The position numbers and the translations under genes are program-made. 14,416 nt of DNA from positions 1-14,416 of the forward strand of contig CAYJMF010000112.1 of NCBI GenBank assembly GCA_964370855.1, given 5' to 3'. The notes beneath the pieces were generated by a model. It made no database searches. It was not told the origin of the DNA and worked only from the letters and a program-made list of their open reading frames with translations. The DNA comes from JAKLKS01 sp964370855. Its GTDB lineage: Bacteria; Planctomycetota; JAJSAM01; JAKLKS01. Of this stretch, positions 7,080 to 14,355 are shown one piece after another. Within the stretch, counting starts at the first letter, position 1. Each line of letters begins with the position of its first letter.

Positions 7080-7200
7080 CAACGTAAATGCACCAGAGAA
7101 GATCGGTTAAAATCCCGCACTTCGGAAACACGCACCACACCTAACGATGCAACATACTGCAATATAACACGTTGCATTTGCATCTCTGAATAGGATACAC
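7080..7200. other. AT-rich island with clustered TGCAA/TTGCA motifs
   Basis: This stretch is visibly far richer in A and T than the rest of the window. TGCAA occurs at 7148-7152 and 7158-7162, and its inverse TTGCA at 7172-7176 and 7178-7182. ATGCAAC (7147-7153) and GTTGCAT (7171-7177) form an inverted repeat around the -10 candidate. I see no open frame of note. It is likely a regulatory region for the methyltransferase gene; a horizontally acquired scrap is the alternative. Confidence 0.5.
7161..7190 (-). promoter_or_regulatory. Candidate promoter of the methyltransferase gene
   Basis: Read on the - strand, TTCAGA (7190-7185, 4/6 to the -35) and TATATT (7166-7161, 5/6 to the -10) are 18 bp apart. 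The -10 is flanked by TGCAA/TTGCA inverted motifs, which suits an operator overlapping the promoter. The transcription start would be near 7154, leaving a leader of about 140 bases. Confidence 0.45.
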
Positions 7201-7224
7201 TCCCGGGCCCCCAGTCAGCCGGAC

Positions 7225-7243
7225 CCCTGTACACTCCCTGTAC
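7225..7243. repeat. CCCTGTAC direct repeat, 11-bp period
   Basis: CCCTGTAC occurs at 7225-7232 and again at 7236-7243. A related 9-mer, TACACTCCC, occurs at 7196-7204 and 7230-7238. They lie just downstream of the GNAT gene stop and upstream of the methyltransferase promoter. They could be binding sites or remnants of short duplications. Confidence 0.4.
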
Positions 7244-7278
7244 GGGTTACGGGGGGGGCAAAGCCCCCCCCGTAACCC
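7244..7278 (-). terminator. Perfect 16-bp hairpin over the GNAT stop codon
   Basis: GGGTTACGGGGGGGGC (7244-7259) and GCCCCCCCCGTAACCC (7263-7278) are exact reverse complements with loop AAA. On the - strand the hairpin contains the last codons (GVTGGALPPP) and the TAA stop (7249-7247). It is the most stable-looking structure in the window and probably ends the spt-GNAT transcript. No T-run follows it, so it may instead protect the mRNA 3' end. Confidence 0.6.
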
Positions 7279-8425
7279 CACGGAAGAGCCGGTACCTCCT
7301 GTAGGGGCGGCACCCCACGGTCTCCAGCATGCGGGTGACGGCCGTGTTCCGCTCCAGGGTCCAGGAGCACTCCGCCGCGGGGTAGCCCTTGGGCACCCCC
7401 CGGCGGATGGTCTCGAGGTAGAGGGCCGCCTCGATGCCCTGGCCCCGGGCCTCGGGCACGACCCCGAGGGCCACCACCCGGAGGAGGTGGATCCGCCTCC
7501 CGTACCAGAGGGCCTTGATCCAGCCGAAGGGGAGTAGGGAGCCGCCGAGCCGACGGAGGACCTGGTTGTAGTCGGGAAGGGCCAGGGAGAAACCGAGGGG
7601 GCGCCCCTCCCGCTCCACGAGGAAGACGACCTCCGGGTCGAGGATCCGCCGGAGGTCGTCGGCGGAGAAGCGGAACTCCTCGTCGGTCATGGGGACGAAG
7701 CCCCAGTTGGCCTCCCAGGCCCGGTTGTAGACCTCCCGGACGAGCTCCAGCTCCTCCTCCAGCCGGTCCATGCGGATCGTCCGCAGGCTCCAGCCGTACC
7801 GGGAGCGGGCCCGCTCCGTGACCCGGGCCATGCGCGCCACGTCCCCGAGCTCCTCCGAGGAGGCCCACCAGGCCAGCAGATCCTCGACCGGCTCGAGGCC
7901 CGCCCCCCGGAGCAGCCCCTCGTACCAGGGGGGGTTGTAGTTCATCATCAGGACCGGGGGGCCGTCGAAGCCCTCGACGAGGAGCCCGCACTCCTCGTTG
8001 GTGGAGTAGGAGGCGGGGCCGAGGAGGGCGTCGCACCCCCGGGCCCGGAGCCGCTCCCGGGCGGCGTCGAGGAGCGCCCGCGCCGCCTCCGGGTCCTCCT
8101 CGCACTCGAACCAGCCGAACCAGGCCGTCCGGTCCCCCCGGAACTCCTCGGACCGGAGGTTGCGGACCGCGGCGACGCGGCCCACGTCCCGGCCCCCGCG
8201 GCGGGCGACGAGGTGGTCCACCTCGGCGTGGCGGAAGAAGGGGTTGCGGGCGGGGTCGGTCCGCTTGAGGAAGTCGGACCGGAGGAGGGGGACGTGGTTG
8301 CCGTCCCCGGCGTAGTGCGCGGTCCCCGCGGCGAGGAAGCGGAGGCGGTCGGATTTCGAGAAGGAGAGGGGGAGGACCTCGAGAGCACCGCCCCTCGCGC
8401 CCCTCGAGGCAGGGGGGGGAGCCAC
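7247..8425 (-). CDS. bcerS: GNAT-fold bacterial ceramide synthase-like N-acyltransferase
   Basis: This 392-residue protein matches the long GNAT-like family found beside bacterial serine palmitoyltransferase genes. Characterised members attach a fatty acyl chain to the amine of 3-ketosphinganine. Typical family stretches are visible: LKRTDPARNPFFRHAE, RGGRDVGRVAAVRN (77-89), GPASYSTNEECGLLVEGFD (136-154), VLMMNYNPPWYEGLL (158-172) and ANWGFVPMTDEEF. The C-terminal acetyl-CoA-type motif A is VVALGVVPEARGQGIEAAL (317-335). The start is GTG 8425, ten bases after the spt stop, with only a weak Shine-Dalgarno, so translational coupling is likely. It is probably cytoplasmic or peripheral to the inner membrane. 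The specific substrate is inferred from family and neighbours; an acyltransferase acting on another amine cannot be excluded. Confidence 0.85.
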   Translation of the reverse strand: MAPPPASRGARGGALEVLPLSFSKSDRLRFLAAGTAHYAGDGNHVPLLRSDFLKRTDPARNPFFRHAEVDHLVARRGGRDVGRVAAVRNLRSEEFRGDRTAWFGWFECEEDPEAARALLDAARERLRARGCDALLGPASYSTNEECGLLVEGFDGPPVLMMNYNPPWYEGLLRGAGLEPVEDLLAWWASSEELGDVARMARVTERARSRYGWSLRTIRMDRLEEELELVREVYNRAWEANWGFVPMTDEEFRFSADDLRRILDPEVVFLVEREGRPLGFSLALPDYNQVLRRLGGSLLPFGWIKALWYGRRIHLLRVVALGVVPEARGQGIEAALYLETIRRGVPKGYPAAECSWTLERNTAVTRMLETVGCRPYRRYRLFRGVTGGALPPP

Positions 8426-8435
8426 CGCCGCGGCC

Positions 8436-9653
8436 CTACTTCCGGACGGCGCCCGCCTCGTGGGACCTCGCCTTGATGGCGTCGAGGGCGGGACGGAGCC
8501 GGCGGAACACCTCGATCACCTGGTCCAGCTCCCGGTCCGTGTGGGTGGCCATGTAGGAGGTGCGGATGAGGCACTCCCCCTCGGGCACGGCCGGGGGGAT
8601 GACGGGGTTGGTGAAGATCCCCTCGTCGAAGAGGAGCTTCCAGAAGGCGAAGGTGTCCATGACCTCGCCCACCTGGGCGGGGACGATGACGGACTCGGAG
8701 CCGTTGGTGTCGTAGCCGAGGTCCGAGAGGGCCACCTTCATGCGATCGGCGTTCCTCCAGAGGCGGACGCGGCGCTCCGGCTCCTCCTCGAGGATGGAGA
8801 GGGCCGCCAGGGCGGAGGCCGCCGAGGCGGGGGTGATGGCGGCGGAGAAGATGAGGGCCCGCGCCGTGTGCTTGATGTAGTGGATGACCTCCTCGCGGCC
8901 GGAGATGAAGCCGCCGAGGGAGGCGAGGGACTTGGAGAAGGTCCCCATGACGAGGTCCACGCGATCCTCGAGGCCGAAGTGCTCCGCGGTCCCGCGGCCG
9001 CCGTCGCCCATGACGCCGATGCCGTGGGCGTCGTCCACCATCACGCAGGCGTCGTACTTCCCGGCGAGGTCCACGATGGAGGGCAGGTCGCAGAGGTCCC
9101 CGCGCATGGAGAAGACGCCGTCGGTGACGATGAGCTTGCCCTGGTCCCTCGGCACCGAGGCGAGCTGGCGCTCGAGGTCGGCCATGTCGTTGTGGCGGTA
9201 CTTCCGCATGCGCCCGAAGGCGAGGCGGCAACCGTCGAAGATGGAGGCGTGGTTCTCGCGGTCGCAGAAGACGATGTCGTCCTTGCCCACGAGGGTGGAG
9301 ATGACGCCGAGGTTCACCTGGAAGCCGGTGGACATGGTGAGGGCGGCCTCGCGGCCCATGAACCGGGCGAGCCGATCCTCGAGCTCCACGTGGAGGTCGA
9401 GGGTCCCGTTGAGGAACCGGGAGCCGGTGCACCCGCTGCCGTACTTCTCCACGGCGCGGATGGCGGCCTCCTTGACGCGGGGATCCTGGGTCAGGCCGAG
9501 GTAGTTGTTGGACCCGACCATGATGAGGCGGCGGCCGCCGATCAGGACCTCGGCGGCCTCGTTCTGCTCGATGGGGTGGAAGTACGGGTAGACCCCGGCG
9601 GCCATGATCTCCCGCGCCCGGGTGAACTGCCCGCACTTGTCCAGGAGACCCAA
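8436..9653 (-). CDS. spt: Serine palmitoyltransferase-like alpha-oxoamine synthase (PLP)
   Basis: This 405-residue protein belongs to the PLP-dependent alpha-oxoamine synthases, which condense an amino acid with an acyl thioester. It carries SNNYLGLTQDPRVKEAA, the SPT-type block GSGCTGSRFLNGTLDLH, ENHASIFDG (PLP-stacking His), VDDAHGIGVMG (D207, H210) and the Schiff-base lysine in GTFSKSLASLGGF (K241). GSRFLNGTLDLH and SKSLASLGG favour serine palmitoyltransferase over KBL, BioF or ALA synthase. The N-terminal FTRAREIMAAGVYPYFHPI also fits SPT. The predicted reaction is serine plus acyl-CoA or acyl-ACP to 3-ketosphinganine. The start is probably TTG 9653, with AAGGAG (9661-9666) seven bases upstream; the first in-frame ATG (9603) would cut off conserved residues. 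It is the first gene of a two-gene operon with the GNAT gene and is divergent from the SDR gene. Confidence 0.92.
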   Translation of the reverse strand: MGLLDKCGQFTRAREIMAAGVYPYFHPIEQNEAAEVLIGGRRLIMVGSNNYLGLTQDPRVKEAAIRAVEKYGSGCTGSRFLNGTLDLHVELEDRLARFMGREAALTMSTGFQVNLGVISTLVGKDDIVFCDRENHASIFDGCRLAFGRMRKYRHNDMADLERQLASVPRDQGKLIVTDGVFSMRGDLCDLPSIVDLAGKYDACVMVDDAHGIGVMGDGGRGTAEHFGLEDRVDLVMGTFSKSLASLGGFISGREEVIHYIKHTARALIFSAAITPASAASALAALSILEEEPERRVRLWRNADRMKVALSDLGYDTNGSESVIVPAQVGEVMDTFAFWKLLFDEGIFTNPVIPPAVPEGECLIRTSYMATHTDRELDQVIEVFRRLRPALDAIKARSHEAGAVRK

Positions 9654-9923
9654 GGCCTCGCTCCTTCCGGGGGGGACCCCGCCACGGCAGGCTCCCCGAC
9701 TCGCAAGCTCGTTCGTCCGCTTCCGGTTCCGGGGACTCCGCCCGGGACGCGATCGACCCCCCCCCGGGTGAGTCCGGGTCCGGGGGCGGGCAACCGGCGG
9801 GCGCATCATACACGGGCCCACGGCGGCAATCGGGGGATTCCTGCGGACCGGGAGTTTCGGGGAACGGGGGTCACAGGGGCGGTTTTCCGTGGGGGAGCGC
9901 GGAACCGGGGTCACTCTCCCCCC
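9654..9923. promoter_or_regulatory. Divergent control region between spt and the SDR gene
   Basis: This 270-bp stretch has no open frame I would support. GGAACGGGGGTCAC (9861-9874) and GGAACCGGGGTCAC (9901-9914) are near-identical 14-mers 40 bp apart. TATGAT on the - strand (9810-9805, 5/6 to the -10) is the best -10 candidate for spt, but a matching -35 is poor. No good + strand promoter for the SDR gene is seen. The repeats would lie upstream of spt and just before the SDR start. Confidence 0.45.
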
Positions 9924-10904
9924 GTGCGGATCCTGCTCACGGGGGGTACGGGCTTCGTCGGGGGCCACGTGGCCGGGCGCCTCGCGGCCCGGGGACACGG
10001 GATCCGGGCCCTCACCCGGGGCCGGGACGACGGCGGCGTTCTGGCCGCCGCGGGGGCGGAACTCCATCGCGGGACCCTCGAGGACGGGGAGGCGCTCCGG
10101 GGGGCCGTCGCCGGGATGGAGGTCGTCGTCCACGGGGCGGGGCTCATCAAGGCGCGCCGCCCGGCGGAGTACCACGCGGTCAACGCCGCCGGGACGGAGC
10201 GCCTGCTGGAGGCGTGCGCCGCCGCCGACCCCCCGCCGCGCCGCTTCGTGCTCGTCTCCTCCCAGGCGGCCCAGGGCCCCTCCCCCGGGGGGCGGCCCCT
10301 CGTCGAGGGGGATCCCCCGCGGCCCGTCTCCCACTACGGTCGCTCGAAGCTGGCCGGGGAGGAGATCGCCGGCCGGTTCCGGGACCGCATGCAGGTGGTC
10401 GTGGTCCGGCCCCCCGCGGTCTACGGGCCCCGGGACCGGGAGACCCTGGAGTTCTTCCGCATCGCCAGGGCCGGGGTGCGGGCCCGCTTCGCCTTCGGGG
10501 ATCTCCGGCTGGTGCTCGTGCACGTCGAGGATCTCGCCGCCGGCATCATCGCGGCGGCGGAGGTCCCCGGGGCCGCGGGGGGGACCTTCGCCCTCTGCCA
10601 TCCCGAGGTCGTGACCTTCGGGGGGGTGGTGGAGACCATGGGCCGGGCCCTCGGCCGGAAGGGGTTCCCCCTGCCGGTCCCTCGCGCCGCGCTCTGGGCG
10701 GCGGCGGCGGGCCACGAGGCCCTGGCGGTCCTCACGCGGGGGATTCCCCTCCTCTCCTTCGACAAGGTGCGGGAACTCACGGCGGAGGCCTGGACCGCGG
10801 ATCCCGGGGCGGCCCGGCGGGTGCTCGGGTGGGAGGCGGGGATTCCCATGGAGGAGGGGATCCCGGCGACGGCGGGGTGGTATCGGGAGAAGGGGTGGTT
10901 GTAG
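9924..10904 (+). CDS. cerR: Extended SDR / NAD(P)-dependent epimerase-type ceramide reductase candidate
   Basis: This 326-residue protein is an extended short-chain dehydrogenase. The N-terminus shows the nucleotide-binding loop TGGTGFVGG and strand MRILL. A VVVHGAGLIK segment, VLVSSQAA with the catalytic Ser, and YGRSK with Y138 and K142 follow, and then VVVRPPAVYGPRD. Next to an SPT and a ceramide-synthase-like gene, the best role is CerR, which reduces the 3-keto group of the acylated intermediate to give dihydroceramide. That role rests on context; the fold alone would also allow a sugar epimerase or sterol-type dehydrogenase. The start is GTG 9924; the Rossmann strand begins directly after it and no upstream start fits. 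The Shine-Dalgarno is poor. It ends at TAG 10902-10904, and there is no partner gene before the assembly gap. Confidence 0.87.
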   Translation: MRILLTGGTGFVGGHVAGRLAARGHGIRALTRGRDDGGVLAAAGAELHRGTLEDGEALRGAVAGMEVVVHGAGLIKARRPAEYHAVNAAGTERLLEACAAADPPPRRFVLVSSQAAQGPSPGGRPLVEGDPPRPVSHYGRSKLAGEEIAGRFRDRMQVVVVRPPAVYGPRDRETLEFFRIARAGVRARFAFGDLRLVLVHVEDLAAGIIAAAEVPGAAGGTFALCHPEVVTFGGVVETMGRALGRKGFPLPVPRAALWAAAAGHEALAVLTRGIPLLSFDKVRELTAEAWTADPGAARRVLGWEAGIPMEEGIPATAGWYREKGWL

Positions 10905-10964
10905 TTGCGGGGGTGGGGGGCGAGGGGCGAAAGTCGCCTCCGGCGGTTGCGGCCCCGGTTGTAC

Positions 10965-10999
<35 letters not shown>

Positions 11000-11006
11000 C
11001 GGGCCC

Positions 11007-11016
11007 NNNNNNNNNN
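11007..11016. other. Assembly gap (10 N)
   Basis: Ten undetermined bases. The true gap size is unknown, so the distance between the SDR gene and the downstream secreted protein gene is not reliable, and a small gene could be missing. Confidence 0.95.
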
Positions 11017-11046
11017 GGTCCGGTCCGAAGAGGATCGGACCGGACC
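11017..11046 (+). terminator. Perfect 12-bp inverted repeat right after the gap
   Basis: GGTCCGGTCCGA (11017-11028) and TCGGACCGGACC (11035-11046) pair exactly around loop AGAGGA. It lies downstream of the SDR gene and could terminate it, though no T-run follows. The arm starts at the first base after the Ns, so the true stem may be longer. Confidence 0.5.
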
Positions 11047-11550
11047 CGATCGAAACGGGCGCGTTGGACGTCAACGGAGGGGCGGGGGATCCGGGGAGGC
11101 TTCCGGCGATGCGGGGGGATTGCCGGGATCGGGGACATGGATCGGGGGGGACGGCGGTCACGGGTCGTGGCTTGGGGAATCGGGAGGTCGGGAGGTGCGC
11201 CGCGTCCCACCCTCCATCTCATCCCTCTCCTCTCCTCTCCTCCTGCCCCTTCCCCGTGTTCACTGGAATCGCCCGCTCTCCCCCCATTCCATGGGCCAGC
11301 GAACCCGCACCCCGCTCCCGGGGAGCCACGGGATCCCACGTCGGGCCTCCTCCCCTCCACGCCCGGAAACGCAACATCGGGGGGGCAACATCCTTCTCGC
11401 CCCCCCCCGCCCCCCCCCCCCCCCCCGTTTGTGGCGCTTCCGGGCGAACCGCCCATGCCGAGCCCCCTCGAATCGGCGACGAACCGCAAGGTCCCACGGC
11501 CCCGCAAATCCATCCACCCCCTTCCCTCCTGTTACGATGGTCCTTCCCCG

Positions 11551-14355
11551 ATGCGCGCTCCCTTCCTCCGGACCGCCCCCTCGCTTCTCCTCCTCCTCCT
11601 CGGCGGACTTCTCCTCGCCGGGCCGGCGACTCCGGCCGCACGGGCGCAGGATGCCCCTCCTCCCCCCGCGGCCCCTGACAACCGGTTCTTCCCCAAGGAG
11701 ATGGAGGACGCCCTCAAGGCCATGGGGGGTGCGGACCCCGAGGACTCCTTCACCAACGGGCTCGCCGTCCTCGCGCGGCTCCGGTTCCGCGACGGGGCGA
11801 CGGAGCCGATGCGGAAGGACGCCTTCCCTCCCGTCCTCGAGGCGGCCCTCTCGACGAGACTCGAGCACGTCGCCTCCTTCGCCGCCGAGATCCTCGCGGG
11901 CCTCGACCTCCCGCGGCTCGCGACGGAGGCGTCGAAGTCCGTGGACGGGGAGACCGACGCCCAGCGGCTCTTCAACGCCGCGGTCCTCCTCGAGGAGTGC
12001 GCGGTCCCCGCCGAGGGGGCGGACAAGGCCCCGGATCCCGTGGACGCCCTGGTGAAGCTCGCGGGGAAGGGGAACGAGGCCGTGCGCACGCGGGCCGTGG
12101 AGGCCCTCGGCGAGGTCGCCTCGCTGCGCCGCGGCGCGCCGGAGAAGGTGCGGGAGCGGGCCGCGGGCACGGTCCTCTCCGTCTACGGAGGTGCGGGGAA
12201 GAACTCGAAGCTGCGCAACGTCTGCGCCGTGGCGCTCGGGAAGATCGGCCACAGGAAGGCCCTCGGCGCGCTCCTCCAGGGCCTCGGGCAGACCGACGGG
12301 AAGCACGGCTACTTCGCCGCCCTGGCGCTCTCCTGGCTCGAGCCCGCCTCCCCGGGCTCCTCCGATGCCTCCGCCTTCGCGTCCCTGCAGTCCTACTCCC
12401 CCTCGGGGGGGGACTCCCTCGAGGCCTGGGCCAAAGCGCTGGACGCCTGCGCCCGGGAGGAGAACATCGAGAGCCTCGTCTCCACCCTCTCCTCGGGGGG
12501 CAAGCCCGAGGCGAGGGAGGCGGCCGCCGCCGCCCTCGGGCGCCTGCTCCCCGCCCTCCCCTCCCCGGATCCCGGGGGAGAGCCGGCGGGGGCCACGGAC
12601 GCCGAGAAGGAGCGGAGCGCGCTCCGGGCGAAGGCGGGGGCGGTGCTCTTCGATCGCATGGTGGGGGACCCCTCCACCTACGTGCAGTGGGCCTGCTTCC
12701 ACGCCCTCGGGCGGGCCGGCGGCCCCTGGCTCGGGGAGAACGCCCTGAAGCTCCTGCGCAGCCCCAACCCGGACAACGCCGCCCGGGCCATCCACCTCTG
12801 CGGCGACTGGAAGGTGGCGGCGGCGGCGAAGGTCCTCGGGCCCGGCATCTTCGCCATGAAGGACGAGCTCATGCGCCGCCGCGTCGCCGTGGAGTTCTGG
12901 CGCATCGGGGACGCCGACGCCATACGGGAGTTCGAGGGCCGGCTGCGGGAGACCAAGGGCGGGGTCCCCTTCGCGCGGGGCTGCGACGCCCTCGGCTCCC
13001 GGCGGAACCCGGAGGCCTTCAAGTTCGCCCTGGAGCTCCTGCGGTCCACCCGCGAGGGGAGCCCCGAGCAGTTCGCCGTGGAACTGTGCCTCGAGAAGAT
13101 GACGGGCCACTTCTTCGGCCCCTACCCGGGGGTCTGGAACAAGTGGTACGAGAAGAACCCCCAGTTCTTCTCCCCCCGGCAGGCGGCCATCGAGCGGGAG
13201 AAGTGGCGCGAGGAATTCGACAAGGAGAACAAGGGGTTCCGCCAGACGAAGGAGACGGAGAAGGCGGTCCAGATGGGGCTGGAGTACCTCGCCCGCCACC
13301 AGGACCAGGACGGCGCCTGGGACCCCCAGGGGTTCCGCGCCCGCTGCGATCGCCAGCCCTCCTGCTCCGCCTCCACGGGGACCCGGGTGCAGGAGGACCC
13401 CTCGGGGCGCACGGGCATCGCGGTCCTCGCCTTCCTCGGCGCCGGCTACACATCGGACTCGGGGAAGTTCAAGACCGCCATCCGCCGGGGGCTCGAGTAC
13501 CTCATGGCCCGCCAGCAGGTGCACGGCGACTACCTGACCAACGACCTCATCGGCGGCTACAACAGGCCCATCGCCCTCCAGGCCTACGCCGAGGGGTACA
13601 CCGCCACCCACGATCCGCGCTACCTCCCCTTCGTGGTGAAGGGCGTGGACTTCCTCACCCAGATCCAGAACTCCATCGGCGGGTGGCGCTACCGGGTCGA
13701 GGTGCAGACGAGCGACTCCTCCGTGGCGGCGTGGATGCTCTTCGCCATGAAGGGGGCCGAGAAGGCCGGCGTCGAGGTCCGGCCCGTCGTCTACGAGGGC
13801 TGCCGCATGCTCTTCGAGCGCTACTCCGTGCGGGTGCCGAAGGACGGCCCCCGGGAGGATCTCGTGGACATCGACCCCTCCTACGGCTTCGAGGTGGGGA
13901 CCGGCTCCACCTACGAGTTCCGCACGGGTTACCAGGACCAGGCCTACGCGCCCACCCACGCGACCACGGCGCTGGGGCTCATGTCCCACATCCTCCTCGG
14001 CTTCCGGCGCTCCCACCCCTTCTGCATCGGGAGCGCCAACCACATCGTGGACAAGCAGATGCCCGAGGTCCCGAAGGACGGCAACTGGGACAAGCTCAAC
14101 ATCAAGCAGGAGTACCCCATCTACTTCCTCTACTACGGGACCCTGGCCATGCACCAGATGGGGGGGAAGTACTTCCGCGAGTGGAACGCCCAGGTGCGCG
14201 CCATGCTCCCGGGCACCCAGATCAAGGAGGGCTGTTCGCGGGGCTCCTGGCAGGGGAAGGCCCTCGACGGCATCTTCGGCTCCATCTACACGACGGCGAC
14301 GGGCGTGATGACGATGGAGACCTACTACCGCTACCTCCCCGTCCTCCAGGATTGA
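11551..14355 (+). CDS. Secreted HEAT-repeat protein with C-terminal terpenoid-cyclase-like toroid domain
   Basis: This is a 934-residue exported protein. Residues 1-32 form a Sec signal peptide: a basic N-terminus, an LLLLLLGGLLLAG core and a cleavage site after ARA (before Q33). Residues about 40-560 are Ala/Leu-rich helical pairs of HEAT/armadillo type (e.g. VRTRAVEALGEVASLRRGA, LRNVCAVALGKIGHRKALG). From about residue 570 an alpha/alpha-toroid domain begins, with VQMGLEYLARHQDQDGAWD carrying the QW-like QDQDGAW (584-590), then GRTGIAVLAFLGAGY, GGWRY (710-714) and SDSSVAAWMLFAMKGA. The DxDD acid motif of squalene-hopene cyclases is not seen, so it is probably not an active cyclase. C599 and C605 could form a disulphide. 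The start is ATG 11551, without a visible Shine-Dalgarno. Such secreted toroid proteins are frequent in Planctomycetota; their function is unknown. Confidence 0.9.
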   Translation: MRAPFLRTAPSLLLLLLGGLLLAGPATPAARAQDAPPPPAAPDNRFFPKEMEDALKAMGGADPEDSFTNGLAVLARLRFRDGATEPMRKDAFPPVLEAALSTRLEHVASFAAEILAGLDLPRLATEASKSVDGETDAQRLFNAAVLLEECAVPAEGADKAPDPVDALVKLAGKGNEAVRTRAVEALGEVASLRRGAPEKVRERAAGTVLSVYGGAGKNSKLRNVCAVALGKIGHRKALGALLQGLGQTDGKHGYFAALALSWLEPASPGSSDASAFASLQSYSPSGGDSLEAWAKALDACAREENIESLVSTLSSGGKPEAREAAAAALGRLLPALPSPDPGGEPAGATDAEKERSALRAKAGAVLFDRMVGDPSTYVQWACFHALGRAGGPWLGENALKLLRSPNPDNAARAIHLCGDWKVAAAAKVLGPGIFAMKDELMRRRVAVEFWRIGDADAIREFEGRLRETKGGVPFARGCDALGSRRNPEAFKFALELLRSTREGSPEQFAVELCLEKMTGHFFGPYPGVWNKWYEKNPQFFSPRQAAIEREKWREEFDKENKGFRQTKETEKAVQMGLEYLARHQDQDGAWDPQGFRARCDRQPSCSASTGTRVQEDPSGRTGIAVLAFLGAGYTSDSGKFKTAIRRGLEYLMARQQVHGDYLTNDLIGGYNRPIALQAYAEGYTATHDPRYLPFVVKGVDFLTQIQNSIGGWRYRVEVQTSDSSVAAWMLFAMKGAEKAGVEVRPVVYEGCRMLFERYSVRVPKDGPREDLVDIDPSYGFEVGTGSTYEFRTGYQDQAYAPTHATTALGLMSHILLGFRRSHPFCIGSANHIVDKQMPEVPKDGNWDKLNIKQEYPIYFLYYGTLAMHQMGGKYFREWNAQVRAMLPGTQIKEGCSRGSWQGKALDGIFGSIYTTATGVMTMETYYRYLPVLQD

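Noticed and set aside
5932..7110. 392-codon + frame containing LAGR repeats
   Set aside because: The repeat residues come from the 12-bp DNA array, and the rest is antisense to the methyltransferase, which has a recognisable SAM-binding motif.
8460..9923. Open + strand frame ahead of the SDR gene
   Set aside because: It is antisense to the serine palmitoyltransferase gene and His/Asp/Gly-rich. The Rossmann strand starts exactly at GTG 9924.
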